DNA of 64,000 nucleotides from assembly GCF_008000815.1 (NCBI RefSeq), contig NZ_CP042806.1, positions 1,426,001 to 1,490,000 on the forward strand, written 5' to 3'. Below, one piece after another: positions 44,194 through 51,712 of this stretch. The stretch is from Terriglobus albidus. GTDB lineage: Bacteria; Acidobacteriota; Terriglobia; Terriglobales; Acidobacteriaceae. The position numbers and the translations under genes are program-made. Position 1 is the stretch's first letter; each line of letters begins with the position of its first letter. Below the pieces are notes generated by a model. The model was not told the DNA's origin. It did no database searches and worked only from the letters and a program-made list of their open reading frames with translations.

Positions 44194-47100
44194 TTAGAAG
44201 ATCAGCTTGGCTGCGAACTGAACCAGCCGCGGATTGTAAGAAGGCACCGTCGACGTAAGCTTTCCGAAGTTCACGTTCGTCTGCACCGTTGGCGCAGCGG
44301 CCGTGGTCACAAACGAAGAGTTCGGTGTCGAGAAGTTCGTCGTGTTTGAGACGTTGAACATCTCCGCCCGCAACTGCAGCGTGACGTTCTCGTGCATCTT
44401 CACGTTCTTGAATAACGATGCATCGAGATGGCGCTGATGCGGCCCATAGAGCAGGTTACGGCGTTCGTACAGGGGACCGACGGTTGCGTTCACAAGCTGT
44501 GTCGCATATCCCAACGGCTGGCCAAGCGTACCGGTGGCCTGCCGCTGAAATGCCGCGGTATTGAAGAACTGCTGAATTCCCGGAGTTGCCACTTGCGGGT
44601 TGGCAATCACATTCGGACGATCGCCTCCGGTCAGGCCCGGACGTGTATTCGAGACGTTCGTTCCACCATTGCTGATGTCATACGTCATGCCCGTCCCCCA
44701 GACGTTCAGGATGTTGAGAGCCCATCCGCCGAACAGCATGCCTTCCATCCCCTTAGCATTGCGAGCAAAGGGAAGGTCATAGTTCATGGTGAAGACAACA
44801 CGGTGACGCAGATCCAGGTCTGAGTTGCCGTAGTCGATCACGTTCGCCTGGCCCGGATACGGTCCGAAGGCGCTGCCGTTGCCGCTGTTGCCGGGAGCAT
44901 TGTCCAGGCCATGAGCCCAGACATAGTTGCCTCCCATCGTCAGACCTTTCTTCGTGCGGCGCTCGAACGATAACTGGAGTGCGTTGTAACTGGATGAGCC
45001 ATCCGTCCGCACCATGCCGACCCCGGTGAGGTTCGGAAGCTGGGAGTAGAAGGGGCGTAGCGTATTCGGCGTGGATGAGGTGTTCGGTGGAGGCGCATCG
45101 ATGTCGGGGAAGTTACGGCGCACATGGCGTCCGAACATACCTACATACGATGCTGTCACTACGTTTCCGGCAAAGTCATGCTGCAGCGTCAGATTGCTCT
45201 GTTCAATATAGGTCGAGCGGAAGTTTGGATCGACCGCGTTGCCAATCGATCCCGTTGGATTGGTAATCGACTGAGCCACGGGCAGAGGCAGACCGTTTGC
45301 GAGACGCGTATAGGGCGAAGCGCAGGTCGTGGATGAGCACGGCCCGAAGGTTGCCACGAAGGGAATGTTCTGCAGGCTGGCGGTTGAGTTGTAGTTGTTG
45401 ACGAAGAAGCTCAGGCCGAAGCCTCCGCGCAGCACTGTCCCCTTGCCGATGGTGTACGCGAAGCCAAAACGCGGCGCAAAGTCGAACCAATCGTTCTTGA
45501 CGCCGGCGCTGTTCGACACTCCATTGACGCCAGCGACCTGAATCGCAACCTGATACGGATCAAAGTTTGCGATCAGACCTTTTGCTTCTGTGAAGGGACT
45601 GTACCGATCCCAGCGAAGGCCCATGTTCAGTGTCAGCTTTTCCGTGGCGTGCCAGTCATCCTGCGCAAATGCAGACCACTCCCACATACGATAGTGCGGC
45701 GAGACGAGTACGTTGCTGCGCGAGACCGAGGTGAAGATGCCCTGTGCCAGCGCCTGGTAACTGGCAAAGGTCCACGTTCCTTGTCCCGAAGCGCTCTGGA
45801 AGTTGGAAGCGCGGCGATAGACCAGTGCAACGCCAGTCTTGATCGAGTGTTTCCCCTTGATATACGACAGGCTCTCGCTGACGGCGTAGTTGTGGTCCTT
45901 GTCCAGGACGGGAACGAAGACACCGCCACCGCCCAGACCCGCGCCGCCTGTCACTGTTACCGGCGCCAGACCGGAGGTATTGTCGTCAATATTGATGTTG
46001 GGTTGCCCCGCTGCTTGATTCGGATTGGTCCCGTTGTTCAGGGGATTCGATAACAGCAGGACGTGCGAGTATGCCATCTTCAGCTCATTCGTTACCGCCG
46101 GGCTGAAGACATGCACATAGTTGAACTGTGCTCCGAAGGCGTTGTCCTGCGCTGGGCCGGGGAAAGTGCCGGCATTACCGCCGGGATCGACCGTAATGCC
46201 TGCAAACTTGGCCAGCGGGAAGATGCCAGGCGTGAGTGTGTAGGCGTTGTTGTAGCTCAGACGGCCAAAGAAGAAGTTGCTCTGGTTCATCTGGTGATCG
46301 ATCCGCAGATCGGTCGTATAGGTGTTCTGGATGCGGTTGCGGCTACCGACATACTGGTTGGCGCCGACGTTCGGCAACGGATATAGGCCGAGGTAGGCGA
46401 TGCCGAGCGGATCAGGGCTCGTGATGAGCGGGCCACCCACATCCGTAAAGTCTCCAGGGTGATTGTGCTGATAGGCGGTGGGTACGGTCAGGGTGGTTGG
46501 AGCATTGCCCTGCACCAGCCTGAACCCTTCGTAATCGCCAAAGAAGAAGGTCTTATTCCTCAGGATGGGGCCGCCAAAACTGCCGCCATATTGGTTCTGA
46601 CGAAGCTCCGGCTTCGCGTTCCTTGCCCCGAACTGAAAGGGATAGGCGTTCAACTTATCGTTGCGGAAGAACTCGAAGAGCGTTCCGTGGAAGGCATTCG
46701 TCCCGCTCTTGGTGATGATGTTGATCACGCTGCCTGCGGTTCTGCCAACCTCAGCCGTAAAGGCATTTGTCTGCAGGCGTACTTCGGCGATGGCCTCGAC
46801 GGAAGGACGCACAGCAATGGTGCCTACCATCCGTTCATTGTTGTCGATACCGTCAATCAGTTGGTTGTTGATCACGTCCGACTGCCCGTTGACCGAGATC
46901 GACACGGAGGCACGGCGATCTCCCGGACGTGTTCCGCTGGTCAGGCCGTTTGGAGGTCCTTCGGTGGCTCCCGGTGAAAGCTGTGCCAGGTTGATAAAGT
47001 TGCGTCCGTTCAGCGGCAGATCCTGCACAGCTTTTTCCGTAAGGCCGCTTACGATCGCTGAGCTATCGGTCTGCAGCGCAGGTGTGCCGGCCTCCACGGT

Positions 47101-47451
47101 AACTGTGTCTGAGGCCGCACCGATGTCTAACTTGCCGTTAACGCGGGCGCGGTCGCCGGCAGCTAGTTGAACCGCTCCCACATGATAGGTCTTGAATCCG
47201 GTCGCCTCGATGGTGACCGAATACTCGCCCGGGTTAAGCAGGGTAAAGGTGTAGTCCCCGGTCTCCGAGGTCACGACCGAGCGGGTGTCCTTGGTCTGAA
47301 GATTAGTGACCGTAACCTTGGCCCCGACGACACCAGCCCCGGTTACGTCCTGAACGGTCCCCAGAAGGTCCGCTGTGGTGACCTGGGCCATCAGGGAGAG
47401 CGTGAAGGACAGGAGCCATGCAACCAGACCTGTCCTGAGAAGTCGCGTCAT
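44194..47451 (-). CDS. Oar-type TonB-dependent receptor with carboxypeptidase-regulatory domain
   Basis: A 1085-residue outer-membrane receptor: signal peptide (about 1-22, ending SLMAQ), then a carboxypeptidase-regulatory domain (about 25-112, LLGTVQDVTGAGVVGAKVTV ... GDYTFTLLNPGEYSVTIEATGF). A plug follows (about 120-260: LPLNGRNFINLAQLSPG, IDGIDNNERMVG, TKSGTNAFHG), then a barrel ending in VQFAAKLIF. It heads the block of sulfatases and glycosidases and plays the role that SusC plays in Bacteroidetes, though no SusD partner is seen. A membrane-bound regulator candidate is divergently transcribed 228 bases away. Confidence 0.9.
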   Translation of the reverse strand: MTRLLRTGLVAWLLSFTLSLMAQVTTADLLGTVQDVTGAGVVGAKVTVTNLQTKDTRSVVTSETGDYTFTLLNPGEYSVTIEATGFKTYHVGAVQLAAGDRARVNGKLDIGAASDTVTVEAGTPALQTDSSAIVSGLTEKAVQDLPLNGRNFINLAQLSPGATEGPPNGLTSGTRPGDRRASVSISVNGQSDVINNQLIDGIDNNERMVGTIAVRPSVEAIAEVRLQTNAFTAEVGRTAGSVINIITKSGTNAFHGTLFEFFRNDKLNAYPFQFGARNAKPELRQNQYGGSFGGPILRNKTFFFGDYEGFRLVQGNAPTTLTVPTAYQHNHPGDFTDVGGPLITSPDPLGIAYLGLYPLPNVGANQYVGSRNRIQNTYTTDLRIDHQMNQSNFFFGRLSYNNAYTLTPGIFPLAKFAGITVDPGGNAGTFPGPAQDNAFGAQFNYVHVFSPAVTNELKMAYSHVLLLSNPLNNGTNPNQAAGQPNINIDDNTSGLAPVTVTGGAGLGGGGVFVPVLDKDHNYAVSESLSYIKGKHSIKTGVALVYRRASNFQSASGQGTWTFASYQALAQGIFTSVSRSNVLVSPHYRMWEWSAFAQDDWHATEKLTLNMGLRWDRYSPFTEAKGLIANFDPYQVAIQVAGVNGVSNSAGVKNDWFDFAPRFGFAYTIGKGTVLRGGFGLSFFVNNYNSTASLQNIPFVATFGPCSSTTCASPYTRLANGLPLPVAQSITNPTGSIGNAVDPNFRSTYIEQSNLTLQHDFAGNVVTASYVGMFGRHVRRNFPDIDAPPPNTSSTPNTLRPFYSQLPNLTGVGMVRTDGSSSYNALQLSFERRTKKGLTMGGNYVWAHGLDNAPGNSGNGSAFGPYPGQANVIDYGNSDLDLRHRVVFTMNYDLPFARNAKGMEGMLFGGWALNILNVWGTGMTYDISNGGTNVSNTRPGLTGGDRPNVIANPQVATPGIQQFFNTAAFQRQATGTLGQPLGYATQLVNATVGPLYERRNLLYGPHQRHLDASLFKNVKMHENVTLQLRAEMFNVSNTTNFSTPNSSFVTTAAAPTVQTNVNFGKLTSTVPSYNPRLVQFAAKLIF

Positions 47452-47558
47452 ATTGTGCCTCCAAGCTATTCACCGCACCGCGCGGCTTATCTTGGCGTCG
47501 CGTCGGCGTACTCCCGGTGAAACAGCGGAAGGTTATGGAGAGAACGAGAGGAGCGTAA

Positions 47559-47584
47559 GTGCCGGACGGTACGGCACATGTGCC
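47559..47584. promoter_or_regulatory. Palindromic operator candidate in the receptor/regulator divergent region
   Basis: GGCACATGTGCC (47573-47584) is a perfect 12-bp palindrome. It adjoins GTGCCG (47559-47564), which pairs with CGGCAC (47572-47577), giving three alternating half-sites GTGCC / GGCAC / GTGCC about 14 bases apart. It is about 120 bases from the receptor start and about 95 from the divergent gene. Confidence 0.45.
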
Positions 47585-47679
47585 ACACCTGCCACCATTC
47601 CTCTGAAATCAATGAGTTGCGAGAGCCTCCCAACCCCTACCCGGTGAAGATACCTGGTGGTGCATCTTGATGGAGGCGT

Positions 47680-49053
47680 ATGTCCGGTTCCTCTTCTGCC
47701 GGTATCGCGAAACCGGTTGCCTGCACTCTGATCACGTGGTTACACTTCTTTGGCGCCGACTTCTTTAAAGGCCCTGATATGTCTGCATCGACCGAAAGCG
47801 TTCTCGATGTCCCTTTCCCATCGAGGAGCGTTGCGTCTGACGCGATCTACCATCAGGTCGATCTTCTGCTGGCCAGCTCCCATTTCCGTAATAGCAAGCG
47901 CCATCAACGCCTTCTTACCTTTCTGACGCAGAAGCATATCGATGGCGATATGCAGAGCCTGAAAGAGAGGGTGATCGGCATCGAGGTCTTCGATCGAAAG
48001 CCGACCTATGACCTTACGCTTGACCCGATCGTCCGCGGGGCAATGGCCGATCTCCGCAAACGGTTGGCGCTCTACTACTCCGAATCCCCACACAGCAGCG
48101 AGTTGCGGATCGAAATTCCGGTGGGATCGTATGTCCCCCACATTCACTGGCCCGAGCTGGAGGATGGAAACACTTCGTCAGAGATAGCGGTAGCTAAGGC
48201 GAAACTGGTTCTCGAAGCTACGCCCCTTCCCGTCGAGACGTCCGGCGGCACCACGATTCCCGCAGTAGATCGAAGGCTCACGGTTCGCCGATACCTGCTT
48301 GCCGCCGTTGTCGCCTGCATATGTGCGGCAGCCATCTTCTTCATGTATCGCATGTCGGAGACGCAGAGGCAGAATCGCGACCTGGCTTCCTTCTGGAAGC
48401 CGCTCTGGAACTCAGAGAACGAGATCCTCATCTGCGCCGGAACGCTGAACGGCATCATGCACGAGCCGGTGGTTGAGAACGATACGTGGAACCACGTCAC
48501 TCGCACCCGCAATCATCTTGACCCGAACGTTGGCGCTGCTCTTGTCAGCGTTTCCAGCCTTCTGGGGGCGCAGGGAAAACATCCCTACATGAGGATTGCC
48601 GATACCACGACCCTTCCCGACCTGCGCAGGCAGCCGTCCATCCTGATCGGCGGCTTCAACAATCAGTGGACCGTGCGGGTTCAGTCGAACATGCGCTATC
48701 GGATCTCCAGGTTAATCCCGGATGTATCGGGAGTGGTGGACACCAAGAACGGAGACGCGTCCCTGGGTACATTCGATTTTTCGGCGCCGGTAAATTCCAT
48801 CACCAAAAGCTACGCGATTATCACCCGCCTGAACGATCCGCTGACGGGGCAATACGTTCTCTCCCTTGCCGGGCTTGGTTCCTATGGCAATTCCTCGGCT
48901 GCAGAGTTTGTGACGACGCCTGCTTACTTTGCCCTCTTTGCAAAACAGGCGCCGAAAGGTTGGGAATCTCACAACATACAGGTCGTGATCGAAACCAGCC
49001 TGGTGGAAGGGAAGACCAGCCCGCCAAAGGTAATTGCCTTCGAGCTCGACTAA
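47680..49053 (+). CDS. Membrane-anchored CadC/ToxR-like protein of unknown function, candidate regulator
   Basis: The frame starts at ATG 47680, with GGAGG three bases before it; a second ATG at 47779 is possible and would remove a non-conserved 33-residue leader. The 457-residue product has a basic N-terminal domain (about 64-155: SSHFRNSKRHQRLLTFL, LKERVIGIEVFDR, LDPIVRGAMADLRKRLALYY, IEIPVGSYVP). I have seen this domain type in Terriglobia proteins ahead of TPR or cyclase modules. A linker, one membrane span (about 205-223) and an exported C-terminal domain of about 230 residues (ILIGGFNNQWTVRV, SLAGLGSYGNSSAAEFVT) follow. The topology resembles one-component CadC/ToxR regulators. It is divergent from the receptor, so control of that locus is plausible but unproven. 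Confidence 0.65.
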   Translation: MSGSSSAGIAKPVACTLITWLHFFGADFFKGPDMSASTESVLDVPFPSRSVASDAIYHQVDLLLASSHFRNSKRHQRLLTFLTQKHIDGDMQSLKERVIGIEVFDRKPTYDLTLDPIVRGAMADLRKRLALYYSESPHSSELRIEIPVGSYVPHIHWPELEDGNTSSEIAVAKAKLVLEATPLPVETSGGTTIPAVDRRLTVRRYLLAAVVACICAAAIFFMYRMSETQRQNRDLASFWKPLWNSENEILICAGTLNGIMHEPVVENDTWNHVTRTRNHLDPNVGAALVSVSSLLGAQGKHPYMRIADTTTLPDLRRQPSILIGGFNNQWTVRVQSNMRYRISRLIPDVSGVVDTKNGDASLGTFDFSAPVNSITKSYAIITRLNDPLTGQYVLSLAGLGSYGNSSAAEFVTTPAYFALFAKQAPKGWESHNIQVVIETSLVEGKTSPPKVIAFELD

Positions 49054-49078
49054 AGAGCATTTGGCATTAAGTAATGGT

Positions 49079-49111
49079 GTCATCCTGAGCGCAGCGAAGG
49101 ACCTGCTTTAC
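49079..49111. repeat. Short dispersed repeat (GTCATCCTGA... family), copy 2
   Basis: GTCATCCTGAGCGCAGCGAA followed by GGACCTGCTTTA. Just before it, AGAGCATTT (49054-49062) resembles the end of the TA-ended MITE family. The rest of the gap up to 49190 shows nothing I can assign. Confidence 0.6.
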
Positions 49112-49190
49112 GCGCATTTTCTTGACCAGGGTACCCCGCCCTCGCAACGCCAGGGGTGGGTGAGGAATACCCCAAAACCCTAACAAAAAC

Positions 49191-49817
49191 CTAGTTACTG
49201 ATACCCACAATCGTTTGCACAAGCGACTCCTTCGGCAGGGCTTTCACAAAATAGTCAGCGACATCAGCTCGCGATATCTTGAAGCCGAATCGTGGCAGAT
49301 GGCCAATCCGCTCGCGATATCTTCCGGTTCGGGGACGGTCGGTAAGTTGGGGTGGCCGTACGATCGTCCAGTCGAGTCCACTGCTCTGAACAATCGACTC
49401 CAGTTCTGCGGAATCTTTCACAACCGATGGAAAGAGCATCCTGCCGAGCAGATAGGTAGGTGGAAAGACCGAGTCTTTGAACAGGAATGCGGTCGAGATA
49501 AGTACGGCCCGCCGTACGCCGCTTTGCTGCATCGCTCCAGTCAATACGGTCGCGAAGTCTCTGAGCAGATGTTCGTCCGACTTCGCAATCGGCACCCGCG
49601 GCCCAAAGCCGGAGAGAACGGCATCGTGTCCTTCGAGTACCCGGGCCATGGTCTCCTGGTGCAACAGGTCTCCGGTACGAAGATCGATCCGTCCATAAAA
49701 CGTTCTGAGAGGTTCGGGCTTGCGGACAAACGCTGTTACGGCATGGCCGGCTGCAAGCGACTGCCTGATCAACTCCATGCCGGTGCCGCCTGTGGCGCCT
49801 AGAATGACAACTCTCAC
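49191..49817 (-). CDS. NmrA/SDR-type NAD(P)-binding oxidoreductase
   Basis: GTG at 49817 is chosen (208 residues) because AGGAG lies 10 bases before it and the Rossmann motif then begins at residue 2 (RVVILGATGGTG, glycines of GxxGxxG). Upstream in-frame ATGs would add a leader unlike the family. The remainder (GHDAVLSGFGPR, ALISTAFLF, DWTIVRPPQLTD, ISRADVADYFVKAL) is typical of atypical SDRs of the NAD(P)H-binding family that act on flavins, quinones or small carbonyls. It lies 91 bases downstream of the ECF41-type sigma gene on the same strand and may be its target. Confidence 0.82.
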   Translation of the reverse strand: MRVVILGATGGTGMELIRQSLAAGHAVTAFVRKPEPLRTFYGRIDLRTGDLLHQETMARVLEGHDAVLSGFGPRVPIAKSDEHLLRDFATVLTGAMQQSGVRRAVLISTAFLFKDSVFPPTYLLGRMLFPSVVKDSAELESIVQSSGLDWTIVRPPQLTDRPRTGRYRERIGHLPRFGFKISRADVADYFVKALPKESLVQTIVGISN

Positions 49818-49908
49818 TGTCTCAAATCTCCTGTCTGTACCGCTGCTATGAGCAGACACGTTCTGCACCATAAGACCGGCGAGCACAGCGGCGCGTGACA
49901 GTCCGCCT

Positions 49909-50835
49909 CTACTTCAGCGGCGGCAGATGTTTGAGCTTGTCAGGATTGGTGATGACGTAGATCGACGAAATGCGGTTGTCCCGCACTTCGATGGTCACCA
50001 CGGAATATGGTTCTCCATTGAAATACGTCACCAGGCCGGGCTCTCCATTGATGCGCGCAAGCCGCTGGACCAGTGTCTTTGGGACAAAGCGCTGCATGCC
50101 GCCCAGAATGCCTCTTCCAACCTTGTCGGCGCCCTGAACTGCATTGGGGACAGCCGCTGCCTTGCCTCCGCCGTCCGATCTCAGGACCACATCCTCGGTC
50201 AGCAGGCTGAGCAGGTCTGTCATCTCACCGGTGCCAACTGCTTTTAGAAAGCTTTCCAGCAGGGCGCCATGATCTGGCCGGGCAGCCGCAAAGCGGGGCC
50301 GCAATGTCGCAACATGCTGTTTGGCCCGTTTCAGAATCTGCCGGCAGTTGACCTCACTCTGACCGACGATCGCTGCGATCTCGCCGTGCTCGTATTCGAA
50401 GACCTCTTTCAGCAGAAAGACGGCCCGCTCAATCGGTGTGAGGCGTTCCAGTAAGACCAGGAAGGCCATCGAGAGCGACTCATCCACGCGGATGAGGTGG
50501 AAGGGATCGCTGCCCGGATCGGTGACGATCGGCTCCGGGAGCCACATGCCCGTGTACTCCTCCCGCTGTACTTGTGCCGATTGCAGATGATTGATGCAAA
50601 GCCGGCTCAGAATAGTGACAAGGTAAGCCCTCGGCGAGCGGATATCCTCTTCGCCGGCGGCATGCCATCGCAGGAACGTCTCCTGCAGCATGTCTTCCGC
50701 ATCGGCAACGCTTCCCAGCATGCGATAGGCGATGGAGAAGAGAAGGCTGCGGTACTGATCGAACATTCCGAGCCGTATGGAGTCCTCAGCATCACTCCGT
50801 GATTCTTCTGGTCCCGGTATCTGATGGCCGCTCAT
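49909..50835 (-). CDS. ECF41-type RNA polymerase sigma factor with SnoaL-like C-terminal domain
   Basis: ATG at 50835 (308 residues) has GGAG eight bases upstream (GGAGCGGAGCAATG); longer readings add unrelated residues. Region sigma2 is about 20-90 (FDQYRSLLFSIAYRMLGSVADAEDMLQETFL) and sigma4 about 120-180 (LTPIERAVFLLKEVFEYEHGEIAAIVGQSE). A SnoaL/NTF2-like extension (about 190-305) carries the DGGGK and NPDKL motifs that mark the ECF41 group. In that group the C-terminal domain, not an anti-sigma factor, modulates activity. Candidate cognate promoters occur before this gene and before the divergent membrane protein gene. Confidence 0.9.
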   Translation of the reverse strand: MSGHQIPGPEESRSDAEDSIRLGMFDQYRSLLFSIAYRMLGSVADAEDMLQETFLRWHAAGEEDIRSPRAYLVTILSRLCINHLQSAQVQREEYTGMWLPEPIVTDPGSDPFHLIRVDESLSMAFLVLLERLTPIERAVFLLKEVFEYEHGEIAAIVGQSEVNCRQILKRAKQHVATLRPRFAAARPDHGALLESFLKAVGTGEMTDLLSLLTEDVVLRSDGGGKAAAVPNAVQGADKVGRGILGGMQRFVPKTLVQRLARINGEPGLVTYFNGEPYSVVTIEVRDNRISSIYVITNPDKLKHLPPLK

Positions 50836-50906
50836 TGCTCCGCTCCTTCTGCCGAATCTCTGGCCAAAGGCCGGTCTTCTTCGGCGTTGATCGTCTCTCC
50901 ATACAA

Positions 50907-50933
50907 GACAAACGAGCGGGTTGCGGCGTGACA
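50907..50933 (-). promoter_or_regulatory. Putative ECF41-type promoter of the sigma gene (autoregulation)
   Basis: On the minus strand, TGTCACG (50933-50927) is followed after exactly 16 bases by TGTC (50910-50907). ECF41 promoters are described as TGTCACA-N16-CGTC; this differs by one base in each box. It lies about 70 bases before the sigma start codon. Confidence 0.55.
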
Positions 50934-50962
50934 TGGACTAGCCTTCGCAACGAATCGGTCTC

Positions 50963-50989
50963 TGTCACATTCTATGTTTCTCGGCGGTC
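50963..50989 (+). promoter_or_regulatory. Putative ECF41-type promoter of the divergent membrane protein gene
   Basis: TGTCACA (50963-50969), 16 bases, then GGTC (50986-50989): a perfect -35 and one mismatch in the -10 relative to TGTCACA-N16-CGTC. The downstream gene starts at 51041. Confidence 0.55.
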
Positions 50990-51040
50990 TTCCTTACAGC
51001 ACGTGCCGCGAGGGCATTTGTTCTGGAGGAGCAACAAGAG

Positions 51041-51409
51041 ATGATAGCGACAAGATTCCTGCGTTTCATTCTGGCGGTAAGTGCGATCACCATGCTGGTT
51101 CAGGCCGCGTTCGCAGGCAGAATGCTGGCGGGGGACGTTAAATCCGCGGTGCTTCATGCTTTTACCGCGAAGGTCCTGGTACTGTTAGGCGGTAGCCAGG
51201 TGCTGGCTGCCCTGGCCCTGTTCCTGCAGAAGCGGTGTCCCCTCTGGGTTCCTGTGGCCGCTCTCGGTCTGGTGAGTGCCGAGGTCGTGGAGTTCGCCGC
51301 GGGGCATCTCCATCATGTGGCCATCCATGTACCTTTGGGACTTGCGATCTTCGGAGGAGCGATCCGGCAGTTGCTCTGGGCGATTGGAGGCATAGTCCCG
51401 GCGAAGTAG
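51041..51409 (+). CDS. Small four-helix membrane protein, probable ECF41 target
   Basis: A 122-residue, strongly hydrophobic protein with about four membrane spans (about 7-26, 42-60, 67-86, 93-115), preceded by GGAGGAGC. The general pattern resembles small DoxX-like or unknown membrane proteins. The histidine-rich GHLHHVAIH loop (about 88-96) between spans 3 and 4 could bind a metal or haem, but this is speculation. It is divergent from the ECF41-type sigma gene with a matching promoter, which suggests it is controlled by that sigma factor. I do not recognise a specific family. Confidence 0.7.
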   Translation: MIATRFLRFILAVSAITMLVQAAFAGRMLAGDVKSAVLHAFTAKVLVLLGGSQVLAALALFLQKRCPLWVPVAALGLVSAEVVEFAAGHLHHVAIHVPLGLAIFGGAIRQLLWAIGGIVPAK

Positions 51410-51442
51410 CGCCTGTCTTTGGCGTTCGTATCAAAAGATGAT

Positions 51443-51475
51443 GTCATCCTGGGCCGGAGGCGAAGGACCGCTTTT
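51443..51475. repeat. Short dispersed repeat (GTCATCCTGA... family), diverged copy 3
   Basis: GTCATCCTGGGCCGGAGGCG followed by AAGGACCGCTTTT, a diverged match to the copies at 32097 and 49079. The remaining gap to 51712 has an inverted repeat TTCGTT-CTGTT-AACGAA (51564-51580) followed by TATAGT, possibly part of the promoter of the kinase gene; nothing else is clear. Confidence 0.45.
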
Positions 51476-51712
51476 AGGCGTTTCAACGCGTCCAGTCAAG
51501 CCGGCAGCGTCTTCTATTTTGAGGCTATCTTCTTCACGCGACAGCGATTTATGGAAGGGAAGTTTCGTTCTGTTAACGAATAGAGTTATAGTTTCACTTT
51601 CGATCTGTGGCCGGTCATGAGTGCGCTAGGAATTTGGGATATTCTTACGGGCAATAACCCCATTTTTTAGCGAGGTTCACCCTGCAGTTGTCCAGCTCCG
51701 GAAGGGCAGTCG

